A stretch of DNA of 64,000 bases, from contig NZ_CP036274.1 of NCBI RefSeq assembly GCF_007747655.1, positions 6,200,001-6,264,000 on the forward strand, given 5' to 3'. The stretch is from Anatilimnocola aggregata. GTDB taxonomy: Bacteria; Planctomycetota; Planctomycetia; Pirellulales; Pirellulaceae. Positions 9,446 through 17,057 of the stretch are shown here, one piece after another; position 1 is the stretch's first letter; the number at the start of each line of letters is the position of its first letter. Below the pieces are notes generated by a model. The model had not been told where the DNA came from, made no database searches, and saw only the letters and a list, made by a program, of their open reading frames with translations. The position numbers and the translations under genes are program-made.

Positions 9446-10924
9446 ATGTTCGAGTCCTTTCAGAATAGCCTGCAATCCGCGCTGAAGTCCCTCGCCGGCA
9501 AGGGAAAACTGACCGAAGCGAACATGCGCGAAGGTCTCAAGCTGGTTGAGAACTCGCTGCTGGAAGCCGACGTCAGCTATGCCGTGGTCAAGGACTTCAT
9601 GGCCAGCATCAGCGAGCGAGCGCTGGGCGAAAAAGTCCTGCTGGCGCTGCGGCCGACGGATCAATTGGTTGGCATCGTCCGCGACGAACTCATCAATATT
9701 CTCGGCCCGGTCGATCCTTCGCTGCACTTGAAGGCGAATGGCCCGACGATCCTCATGCTCTGCGGTCTGCAGGGTTCCGGCAAGACGACAACGTGCGGCA
9801 AACTATCGCGCCTGCTGCTGAACGAAAAGCAAAAGCCGTTCCTCGTCGCAGCTGACTTGCAGCGTCCCGCGGCCATTGAACAATTGCATGTCATTGGCCG
9901 GCAATTGAATGTGCGCGTCTATTCCGAACTGGGTGCGCAAGACCCCGTGAAAGTCTGCCAGGACGGCGTACGCAAGGCCAAAGAAGCTGGCTGCAACGTT
10001 GTCATTCTGGATACTGCTGGCCGGCTGGCGATCGACAAAGAACTGATGGACCAGCTGATTCGAATTGATAACCGCGTGCAGCCCGACCAGGCCTACCTGG
10101 TGGTCGACGGCATGACCGGCCAGGACGCAGTGAACTCGGCCAAGGCGTTTAACGAAGCGCTTGAGCTCGATGGCGTCATCATGACCAAGCTCGACGGCGA
10201 TGCGCGCGGTGGTGCGCTGATGTCGGTCAAGCAGGTGACTGGCGTGCCGATCAAGTTTTTGGGAACTGGCGAACAGCTTGATGCGTTGGAGCCATTTCGT
10301 CCAGAAGGAGTGGTTGGACGCATTTTGGGCCTGGGCGATATGGTGGGCCTGGTCGACGTCATCAAGTCAAAGGTCGACGCCGAAGAACAGAAGAAACTGC
10401 AAGATCGTTTGCAAGCGGGACAATTCACGCTCGACGACGTCCGCAAGCAATTGATGATGGCCCGCTCACCGGGGCTGATTCAGAAAATGATGATGATGAT
10501 GCCCGGCATGGGCGAAATCAGCAAAATGCTGCAAGACAGCAACGCCGAAAAGGGGATCGGCCAGCAGATCGGGATCATCGATTCGATGACCCCCGCCGAG
10601 AGGCGCAACCCCAAGATCATCACGCCAGCTCGGCGAAATCGCATTGCCAAAGGTGCCGGAGTGCAGGCACCCATGGTCAATGAAGTCATCAAGATGTTCG
10701 ATATCATGGGGCCCATGGCCAAAGGGATGGCGGGCGGCAACATGGGCACGGCCATGAAAGCCATCGAGCAGATGCAGCGCGGAGGCATGTTCAATCCCGG
10801 TGCGCAACTCGCGAAGGTCAAAGGAGATACGGGCCGTCGCATGACCGCCAAAGAGAAAGAGGATATGCGAAAAAAGCGCGAGAAAGAGCTGCGTAAAAAG
10901 AAACGGGAACAAAAGGGCAAATAG
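9446..10924 (+). CDS. ffh: Signal recognition particle protein Ffh
   Basis: A 492-residue GTPase that binds signal sequences of nascent proteins and delivers them to FtsY and SecYEG. Order: N-domain helices 1-90; G-domain with G1 GLQGSGKTTT at 107-116, AADLQRP, DTAGR and TKLDGDARGG; methionine-rich M-domain from about residue 325 (MMMMPGMGEISKML) that binds SRP RNA and signal peptides; Lys/Arg-rich tail (KEKEDMRKKREKELRKKKR). Length is slightly above the usual 450 because of this tail. It heads the ffh-rpsP-trmD-rplS cluster, a gene order common in bacteria. Confidence 0.98.
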   Translation: MFESFQNSLQSALKSLAGKGKLTEANMREGLKLVENSLLEADVSYAVVKDFMASISERALGEKVLLALRPTDQLVGIVRDELINILGPVDPSLHLKANGPTILMLCGLQGSGKTTTCGKLSRLLLNEKQKPFLVAADLQRPAAIEQLHVIGRQLNVRVYSELGAQDPVKVCQDGVRKAKEAGCNVVILDTAGRLAIDKELMDQLIRIDNRVQPDQAYLVVDGMTGQDAVNSAKAFNEALELDGVIMTKLDGDARGGALMSVKQVTGVPIKFLGTGEQLDALEPFRPEGVVGRILGLGDMVGLVDVIKSKVDAEEQKKLQDRLQAGQFTLDDVRKQLMMARSPGLIQKMMMMMPGMGEISKMLQDSNAEKGIGQQIGIIDSMTPAERRNPKIITPARRNRIAKGAGVQAPMVNEVIKMFDIMGPMAKGMAGGNMGTAMKAIEQMQRGGMFNPGAQLAKVKGDTGRRMTAKEKEDMRKKREKELRKKKREQKGK

Positions 10925-11098
10925 GGCTTTTGCAAAACGCTAAGTCGTTGCACAATACTGGATTCTTCGCCGTGCGACCTATCGCCAGCGGTGTCGAAAG
11001 CAAGTAGAACAATCAGTTCAAAAAAACTCGCGGCCGAAAAGTCGCTGACCCAATACACAAGATCCATTGTCTGGTTGGTTTCACTGAGGAGTTCGGAA

Positions 11099-11512
11099 GT
11101 GGCAGTTCGTATTCGGATGAAAAAGCTGGGGCGGAAGCATCGTCCCTATTTCCGCATTTGTGCGATCGAATCACGCAATCCGCGGGATGGCAAGGTTCTG
11201 GAAGAGCTCGGCAGCTACGACCCCATGGTCAAGGACACCGACGCTCGCGCTTTGCTCAAGGGTGAGCGGATCAACTACTGGATCAGCGTCGGCGCGTTGC
11301 CTTCGGATAACGTCCGCGTGCTGATCAAGAAGTACGGCACCAACGGCACTCACCTGGCCGAGCAAGCTGCGGCCCTGGAGCGCCTCAAGGTCAGCCGTCC
11401 GACGGCTCCTGCTCCGTGGACCCCGCCACCCAAGCCGGCCGAACCCGAAGCTCCTGCAGCCGAAGCTGCTCCAGCTGAGGGTGAACCCGCAGCTGCTGAA
11501 GCGGCAGGATAG
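11099..11512 (+). CDS. rpsP: 30S ribosomal protein bS16 with Pro/Ala-rich tail
   Basis: 137 residues. The conserved bS16 core is obvious (VRIRMKKLGRKHRPYFRI, LEELGSYDP, RINYWISVGALPSDNVRVLI). I place the start at GTG 11099, preceded by GAGGAG, giving the canonical VAVRIRMKK N-terminus; an in-frame upstream ATG at 10991 would add 36 unrelated residues. From about residue 95 a low-complexity tail (PAPWTPPPKPAEPEAPAAEA) extends the protein about 45 residues beyond the typical 80-90. It functions in 30S assembly. It lies 6 bases ahead of trmD with no rimM between. Confidence 0.97.
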   Translation: MAVRIRMKKLGRKHRPYFRICAIESRNPRDGKVLEELGSYDPMVKDTDARALLKGERINYWISVGALPSDNVRVLIKKYGTNGTHLAEQAAALERLKVSRPTAPAPWTPPPKPAEPEAPAAEAAPAEGEPAAAEAAG

Positions 11513-11518
11513 TGTGCA

Positions 11519-12298
11519 ATGCGCTTCGACGTGCTGACGCTCTTTCCCGCCTTGTTTGACGGGTTCGTGAGCCAAAGCCTGTTGAAGAAAGCAATCGACC
11601 GCCAACTGTTGGCCGTGCATCTGCACGATATGCGGCAGTGGTCGAACGACAAACATAATAAAGTGGATGATCGCCCTTACGGCGGTGGTCCTGGCATGGT
11701 GCTGAGAGTTGGTCCGGTTGTCGAGTGCGCCGAAGCGGTGCAATCGCTGGCCGAACCCAAAGGTCGGCTGATCATGCTTTCGCCGCAAGGCCGAAAGCTC
11801 GATCAAACCTTGGTCGAAGAACTGGCAAGCGAACCGCGGCTGATGTTGCTATGCGGGCGCTACGAGGGGTTCGATCAACGGGTCAGCGAGATTCTTCAGC
11901 CCGAAGAAATCTCGCTCGGCGATTACATTCTGAATGGTGGCGAGGTCGCGGCGATGGCCATCATCGAAGCGGTCAGCCGGCTGATTCCGGGTGTGATTGG
12001 CGATGACGACAGCCCGGCTTTTGATTCGTTTTCGTCCGGTAATCGATTGTTGGATTTTGCTCAGTACACTCGCCCGCGCGAGTACCGAGGTCATGCGGTT
12101 CCTGATGTGCTTCTCAGTGGCAATCACGACCAGGTGGCCCGGTGGCGTGCCGAGCAAAGCCTGCTGAAGACCCAGATCAAACGAGCCGACCTCATTCAGT
12201 CCTCAACCGAACAGCCAGCCACGCCGAACGCCAATCAACCACGCAAATCGCTCCGCAGTGCCAAACAGCCCCCAGCTGACAAACCAACGAACGAGTGA
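11519..12298 (+). CDS. trmD: tRNA (guanine-N1-)-methyltransferase
   Basis: 259 residues. SPOUT-family enzyme that methylates G37 of tRNAs using S-adenosylmethionine. It starts MRFDVLTLFPALFDG and contains the hallmark DDRPYGGGPGMVL, the trefoil-knot cofactor motif LLCGRYEGFDQRV and GDYILNGGEVAAM, then the catalytic-domain blocks RLIPGVIGD and YTRPREYRG. A Gln/Pro/Lys-rich tail of about 35 residues follows the conserved end. It is probably translated from the same message as rpsP (6-base gap) and rplS (50-base gap). Confidence 0.98.
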   Translation: MRFDVLTLFPALFDGFVSQSLLKKAIDRQLLAVHLHDMRQWSNDKHNKVDDRPYGGGPGMVLRVGPVVECAEAVQSLAEPKGRLIMLSPQGRKLDQTLVEELASEPRLMLLCGRYEGFDQRVSEILQPEEISLGDYILNGGEVAAMAIIEAVSRLIPGVIGDDDSPAFDSFSSGNRLLDFAQYTRPREYRGHAVPDVLLSGNHDQVARWRAEQSLLKTQIKRADLIQSSTEQPATPNANQPRKSLRSAKQPPADKPTNE

Positions 12299-12348
12299 AC
12301 CGGCGCCAAGCCGCCCCACAAATCACCTTTTTTTGTTGTGAGTAGAAG

Positions 12349-12735
12349 ATGAGCCAACAACTCCTGAACGAAGTCGAAAAACCGTACCTGAAAGAAAATC
12401 CTCCCAAGTTCGCAGTGGGTGATACGGTCGACGTGCACATGCGAATTCTGGAAGAGATCGACGCCAAGACCAAGAAGCCGAAGTATCGCACGCAGATCTT
12501 CTCCGGCACTGTCATCGCCAAGAGTGGCAGCGGCAGCCGCGAGATGTTCACCGTCCGCCGCATCGTCTCGGGCGAAGGTGTCGAGCGCAAGTTTCCGCTC
12601 CACGCTCCCGACATGCAAAAGGTCGAAGTGAAGCGCTCGGGCGTGACTCGCCGCGCGAAGCTCTACTACCTGCGCGATCGCGTGGGCAAGGGCGTCAAGC
12701 TGCGTGAAAAGAAGGTTGCCAAGTCGGAAGCATAG
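12349..12735 (+). CDS. rplS: 50S ribosomal protein bL19
   Basis: 128 residues, the normal length for bL19, which sits at the 30S-50S interface. Diagnostic blocks are FAVGDTVDVHMRILE, QIFSGTVIAKSGSGSREMFT, VRRIVSGEGVERKFPLHAPD and RRAKLYYLRDRVGK. The ATG at 12349 follows an AGTAGAAG box. It is the fourth gene of the ffh-rpsP-trmD-rplS cluster. Confidence 0.98.
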   Translation: MSQQLLNEVEKPYLKENPPKFAVGDTVDVHMRILEEIDAKTKKPKYRTQIFSGTVIAKSGSGSREMFTVRRIVSGEGVERKFPLHAPDMQKVEVKRSGVTRRAKLYYLRDRVGKGVKLREKKVAKSEA

Positions 12736-12801
12736 TTGCTTCGGACGACACCCTTTTGGGGCTGAATCGATCTGCGGTTCAGCCCACGGCAGGTGTCGCT
12801 C

Positions 12802-13239
12802 ATGCGCATCTGGAACTGGCCGATTTTTTCCCGGCTCACTTCTCAACTGGCCGCGTGGCGGTCGAAATACTTCCCGCCACTATCGCTTGGTCAGCGTGGC
12901 GAGCGCTTGGCTGCTCGCTATCTTCGCCGCAAGGGCTACATCATCATTGCCCGCGGCCACCGCGATCATTTCGGCGAGATCGATTTGATCGCCGTCGATG
13001 GCCGCACGGTGGTCTTTGTCGAAGTCAAAACCCGCACCGATCAAGATGCTGGCCATCCAGCCGATGCGGTCGATCTCGACAAGCAGCGCCGACTCACCCG
13101 CGCGGCCAAAGCGTATCGCCAACGCCACGACCTGCACGAAGTCTCGATGCGGTTTGACGTGATTGCCATCACGTGGCCCCCAGGCAGCAAGCAACCGCTC
13201 GTCGAACATTTTCAGAATGCCTTCGAAGCAACTGATTAA
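12802..13239 (+). CDS. yraN: UPF0102 (YraN-family) nuclease-like protein
   Basis: 145 residues. The core LGQRGERLAARYLRRKGY, then FGEIDLIAVDGRTVVFVEVKTR, matches the UPF0102/YraN family; the E..D...EVK pattern is the active-site motif of PD-(D/E)XK nucleases. Family function is not well established; links to DNA repair or recombination have been proposed. I choose ATG 12802 with AGGTG six bases upstream over the in-frame GTG 12793 that forms part of that same box. It follows rplS by 66 bases, where rnhB and yraN occur in many bacteria; rnhB is absent. Confidence 0.9.
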   Translation: MRIWNWPIFSRLTSQLAAWRSKYFPPLSLGQRGERLAARYLRRKGYIIIARGHRDHFGEIDLIAVDGRTVVFVEVKTRTDQDAGHPADAVDLDKQRRLTRAAKAYRQRHDLHEVSMRFDVIAITWPPGSKQPLVEHFQNAFEATD

Positions 13240-13400
13240 CTCCGCGCGTAGCGCCCTCCGCACGCTCGCGGGCTGTTCGCGCCACTATACTGAAACCAGT
13301 GCGCGACCCGAGCGCTACTGCTCGGCAAGTTCGCACTGGGAAAAATCGGTTCACGCAGATTGCTCGCCTGACGAGCGGTCATTTGCAGGTTGGCATTTGC

Positions 13401-13970
13401 ATGTTGGAGCCCGTCGATCGACCGTCGCCACTGGGTCCGCCACAGTTCGGACTCAGAACCCTGTTGCTGGTCGTCAGCAGTCTGGCGGTGCTGCTTGGGC
13501 TGTCGCAATGGCTCTCGCCGATCACGCTGGCCGCAGTCATCCTGCTCGTGCTATCGATTGTCGCCCATATCGCCGGCAATGTGATTGGAACTCGACTCCG
13601 GGCAGGCCGGCACGCCAAGAGCCTGGCGAAGATCGATCCGCCCGATCACGCTGCGATTTCCCTGCGCGACGATCATTTCGCGCCTGTCTCGAAACTCGGT
13701 CGTCAGCATTCGCTCGGTTGGTTGCCGCTGGTGAGTGCGATCGTTGGGTTGGCGATTGGCGCGCTCATCGGCGGCGTGTGGACGGCGATCTTGCTCCACC
13801 CCAGTTTCGATCTGTTCACGATTGCGATTGCCGCCGTTGCCTTTGGCGCACTCGGCAGCTTCGGCGGCTTTCTGATCGTGGGCTTCGCGAAAGCCGGTTG
13901 GGACGCCTGGCACGAAGCGGCGACACACTCTACCGCGGTCCACGATGGCGAGCAAAAGCCGACTGAATAA
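13401..13970 (+). CDS. Hypothetical membrane protein, four hydrophobic segments
   Basis: 189 residues from ATG 13401 (MLEPVDRPSPLGPPQFGLRT). Hydrophobic segments are at about residues 21-36 (LLLVVSSLAVLLGL), 41-62 (ITLAAVILLVLSIVAHIAG), 110-132 (LPLVSAIVGLAIGALIGGVW) and 140-166 (TIAIAAVAFGALGSFGGFLI). The N-terminal FGLRTLLLV resembles a leader seen before many planctomycete membrane proteins. I do not recognise a family and cannot propose a function. Starts further upstream (13299) would add residues that look noncoding. No operon partner is evident. Confidence 0.65.
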   Translation: MLEPVDRPSPLGPPQFGLRTLLLVVSSLAVLLGLSQWLSPITLAAVILLVLSIVAHIAGNVIGTRLRAGRHAKSLAKIDPPDHAAISLRDDHFAPVSKLGRQHSLGWLPLVSAIVGLAIGALIGGVWTAILLHPSFDLFTIAIAAVAFGALGSFGGFLIVGFAKAGWDAWHEAATHSTAVHDGEQKPTE

Positions 13971-14057
13971 TCGGCAGCAGTTGTGAATCATGGCATTGGT
14001 CCGATCGGAACGCTGCTTGTAGCGCAACCCATAGAATGTGGTGCTATCAATCCCTCT

Positions 14058-14130
14058 CGTCCCTGCGGGACGGAGGAACTCGAATTCCTACGAGTACGAA
14101 TGGACTTCGCGTCCCTGCGGGACGGAGGAA
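14058..14130. repeat. Two identical 21-bp repeats, each with a small palindrome
   Basis: Copies at 14058-14078 and 14110-14130, 31 bases apart, are identical. Each contains GTCCCTGCGGGAC, a 5-bp stem with a TGC loop, followed by GGAGGAA. The pattern resembles REP-like or dispersed palindromic elements of planctomycete genomes. The two copies are extragenic. Confidence 0.75.
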
Positions 14131-14204
14131 TTGCGGTAGGCGGCGCTGTTCACGTTTGCCTCGCTGGACTCGCATGATTTATTCGACATCTTCTTAAAAC
14201 TTGC

Positions 14205-14232
14205 TTGCAACGCCAGTGTACAACTGTACAAT
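14205..14232 (+). promoter_or_regulatory. Candidate sigma-70-type promoter of the HTH gene
   Basis: TTGCAA at 14205-14210 and TACAAT at 14227-14232 are separated by 16 bases. The start codon is 62 bases downstream. Between and over the -10 lies TGTACAACTGTACA, two TGTACA palindromes two bases apart, which could be an operator. Confidence 0.5.
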
Positions 14233-14293
14233 ATCGGCAGCAGTTAACAAAGGGTTGCTGCGGATGTTGAGAGTCTGTTTTTAGGAGATTTCC

Positions 14294-15019
14294 ATGAGCA
14301 CGGTAGAAAGTGGTGGGGAATTGGCGGTTAGCGAGTCGCTGGCGAAGGCTGCACCAAACCAGGGGGGTGTTCAATTAACGGGAGCTTATTTGGACAGCAG
14401 TAGTGATATTTCTCGGGGAATACCGCAGGTCAGTGTTCAATTAGAGACCCTCTCGTTGAACAAGTTGGTTGAAAATGAGAGGCAAACTTCCGTTGCCCTG
14501 ACGACGGTTCAAGTTGCGCCAGCCGTCGTCACGAGTCAGACTGCCGCCCAAGCTCTGGGGCTGTCCGCACCGGCGGAGTTCACGCCGGCGACGAGGAAAC
14601 GCCTTATCACGCAGGAAGTTGCCGAACAAATCTGCCTGCTGCTGTCGATTGGCTTCTCGCGCCGGCAAGCAGCTGCCTATTTAGGATTCTCGCCGGGAAC
14701 CATCACCAACGCCGTGGCCCGCGACCCGGAGCTGGGCTTTCAGCTGCACCGGGCCGAGACCATCAGCGACCTGCAGCCAGAGTTGACGGTGATGGCAGAA
14801 GCACGAAAGAACTGGCGGGCAGCGGCCTGGTATCTGGAATTTAAGAAGAAGAATCCACGACCGCTGTCGGAAGAGGAGAAGGAAGAGCGACATCAAGCCA
14901 AGTTGGAGGATGATCGCCGCTCAGCAGAGGAGTTCAGGTCTTATACCGATCACCTGCAAGGTCGCACGCCGGAACCTGCACGCGAGCGCCGACCGGGGGC
15001 CAAGCGTCGCGCGCGTTGA
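14294..15019 (+). CDS. HTH-containing hypothetical protein
   Basis: 241 residues. The first 100 are Ser/Thr/Gln/Val-rich and probably disordered. Residues about 105-145 (LITQEVAEQICLLLSIGFSR, then RQAAAYLGFSPGTITNAV) look like a helix-turn-helix of the kind found in small terminase subunits and resolvase-like DNA binders. The C-terminal third is strongly charged (EEEKEERHQAKLEDDRR) and ends in a basic tail (RERRPGAKRRAR). AGGAGA sits 7 bases before the ATG. No phage genes lie nearby, so a chromosomal DNA-binding protein is more likely than a terminase. The TGTACA repeats in its promoter would allow autoregulation. Function unknown. Confidence 0.75.
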   Translation: MSTVESGGELAVSESLAKAAPNQGGVQLTGAYLDSSSDISRGIPQVSVQLETLSLNKLVENERQTSVALTTVQVAPAVVTSQTAAQALGLSAPAEFTPATRKRLITQEVAEQICLLLSIGFSRRQAAAYLGFSPGTITNAVARDPELGFQLHRAETISDLQPELTVMAEARKNWRAAAWYLEFKKKNPRPLSEEEKEERHQAKLEDDRRSAEEFRSYTDHLQGRTPEPARERRPGAKRRAR

Positions 15020-15239
15020 TTGTGAGTCGGGGATTGGCAATCGTGGCAGCACGCACTAGCCATGATCGTGGCCGGAAGAATTGCGGAAAAATCTGTCCGA
15101 GGGGGCGAACTGGTCTTGCTTTGAAAGTGGCAGTTGCACTACAAGCGGCCCCTCTTCGTACCCACTGACTACCCGCAGTGCCTTCGGCGACTAATCACAG
15201 ATGTTCGTTCAGCAAATCTTTCGAGGAGGGAATCTCGTC

Positions 15240-16757
15240 GTGCGTCCCTCGACAAAAATCTTCGTTTTGATTCTAGGCTGTTGGCTGTTCGTTGGCTCGA
15301 GCGCACACTCTGCGCTCTGGGCTCAACAAGCCGCTGGCAACGCCCCAGCTGGCGGTCCTCCCCAGCGACGCTCGACGGCTGCAATGCCGGCTCGTCGACA
15401 AACGGGTGCCCAACGCGCCGCCTATCAAGAGGGAGTTGCGCCCGCGGAGAATCTGCCGTCAGCTGCCCCTCCTGCCGAGTTGCCAGCACCGGCTGGTGTG
15501 CCAGCCGCTCAGGGAGCTGCACAGCCCTACTATGTGCCCGAGCAAGAAGCCTTCGTCGATGACGGCAACTACGCGGGCTACGATCCCGGTTATGCGAACT
15601 ATGGCAGCCCCATGAACTGCGGGGTGTTCAGCAAGTTGTGGGTCCGGGGCGAATGGTTGATGTGGGACATGAAGGGCATGTATGCACCGCCCCTCGTGAT
15701 CAGCTCGCGTGTCGAAAACATCGACCCGAGCGAACTGCATTTGAATGACAACGGCAACTTAGGGGTCACCAATCCCATCGTGATCCTCTTCGGTGGCGAA
15801 ACGCTCAATGGCGAAGCACGCAGCGGGGCGAAGTTCTCGGCTGGCTTGTGGCTGGACGATTGCCAGACGGTTGGCTTTGAAGGCGATTATTTCGGCCTGA
15901 CCGATGGCGACGATTCTTTCTATCTCAATTCGAATGGGAGCCCGATTCTGGCCCGTCCGTTCTATAACGTGCTCAGTGGTCTGGAGAGTTCGGAACTTGT
16001 GGCGTTCCCCGATCCGGTCAACGGTGTTGCTCACACGGGCTTGATCGACATTGACACCAGCACGCGCTTTCAAGGTGCGGGAGCTCGTGCGATTATCAAT
16101 TTGGGCTGCAACAGCGGTTGCGGAGCCTCGTGGTGGAATGGTTGCTCGATGCCCACGATGGGCCGCGCTGACCTGGTCGTCGGCTATCGCTATCTGCGAC
16201 TCGACGATTCGCTCCGCATCATCGAACGCTCCAATCTCAATCCTGGCGGCGACTTCGACATCACCGATCGCTTCGATGCCGACAATACCTTCAACGGTCT
16301 CGACTTCGGCCTGCTGCTGAAGCATCAGCGGGGCTGTATGTCGGTCGAGTTGCTGTCGAAGATTGCCCTCGGCAACACGCGCAGTGAAGTCGAGATTGAC
16401 GGCAGCACGGTCATCACGCCCACAGGTGGAGCAGCCCAGCAATTTGTAGGTGGCATTCTGGCTCAACGGACGAACATTGGTCAGTACTCGCAAGATGAGT
16501 TCGCTGTCGTGCCTGAATTGGGTTTGACCTTGGGCTACGAACTAAATCCTTGCTGGAAACTGACTGCTGGCTACACTTGGCTGTACTGGAGCCGGGTAGC
16601 GCGAGCAGGTGATCAAATCGATCGCGATGTGAATCCCGATCTGATTCCGGAAGAGGCCGATCCTCCTGCCGACACGCATTTGCGACCACAATTCCGCTTT
16701 GTACATGACGACTTTTGGGCTCATGGCTTAAGACTCGGTGTCGAAGCAAATTGGTAG
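15240..16757 (+). CDS. BBP7-family outer-membrane beta-barrel protein
   Basis: 505 residues. A signal peptide (IFVLILGCWLFVGSSAHSA) spans about 6-30, followed by an Ala/Pro/Gln-rich linker to about residue 110. The mature domain begins with CGVFSKLWVRGEWLMWDMKG, the typical start of the planctomycete BBP7 family, then alternating strands (ADLVVGYRYLRLDDSLRI, GLTLGYELNPCWKLTAGYTW) and a C-terminal Trp (LRLGVEANW) as in outer-membrane barrels. The start is GTG 15240, set by GAGGAGGG at 15223-15230; an ATG at 15201 lies upstream of that box. Probably a porin or structural envelope protein. Confidence 0.85.
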   Translation: MRPSTKIFVLILGCWLFVGSSAHSALWAQQAAGNAPAGGPPQRRSTAAMPARRQTGAQRAAYQEGVAPAENLPSAAPPAELPAPAGVPAAQGAAQPYYVPEQEAFVDDGNYAGYDPGYANYGSPMNCGVFSKLWVRGEWLMWDMKGMYAPPLVISSRVENIDPSELHLNDNGNLGVTNPIVILFGGETLNGEARSGAKFSAGLWLDDCQTVGFEGDYFGLTDGDDSFYLNSNGSPILARPFYNVLSGLESSELVAFPDPVNGVAHTGLIDIDTSTRFQGAGARAIINLGCNSGCGASWWNGCSMPTMGRADLVVGYRYLRLDDSLRIIERSNLNPGGDFDITDRFDADNTFNGLDFGLLLKHQRGCMSVELLSKIALGNTRSEVEIDGSTVITPTGGAAQQFVGGILAQRTNIGQYSQDEFAVVPELGLTLGYELNPCWKLTAGYTWLYWSRVARAGDQIDRDVNPDLIPEEADPPADTHLRPQFRFVHDDFWAHGLRLGVEANW

Positions 16758-16911
16758 TAGATCGTTGCCACTACAGGGAATGCCATCAATTCATTGATAG
16801 CGGCCGCACGTGCGTGCGAGCCGCTGTCTGCTTGGATAATGGCAAAGTTTGCGTCCTGTAAGGGCCGATATCCCCTCCAGGGTTATTGCGCGAAATTAGG
16901 GAACAGGGGGC

Positions 16912-16932
16912 CGACTACGTCTGTCGTAGTCG
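16912..16932. other. 8-bp hairpin between barrel and DUF11 genes
   Basis: CGACTACG and CGTAGTCG flank a 5-base loop TCTGT, followed by TTTATTCT. It could terminate the barrel gene 155 bases upstream or fold in the leader of the DUF11 gene 126 bases downstream. Confidence 0.45.
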
Positions 16933-17057
16933 TTTATTCTCATCCGCAGTATGGGCCGCCACGTTCGTATTCACGAACCGTGTGCCTGGCAGCGACGCGG
17001 ATTGGAAGAGTGCGCCCTGAATTCCCACCGCACTGGTTGAGGGGGAGTTCACTAGCT

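Larger units (their letters stand above)
13971..14293. other. Noncoding gap with repeat pair and promoter candidate
   Basis: About 320 bases without a gene. It holds a pair of 21-bp direct repeats (14058-14078 and 14110-14130) and a likely promoter for the HTH gene (14205-14232), both listed separately. Confidence 0.6.

Noticed and set aside
14058-14130. The 21-bp repeats as the start of a CRISPR array
   Set aside because: Only two copies, a palindromic core, and no cas genes; spacing of 31 bases alone is not enough.
14294-15019. HTH gene as a phage terminase small subunit
   Set aside because: No large terminase, portal or other phage gene lies nearby and the N-terminus is long and disordered.
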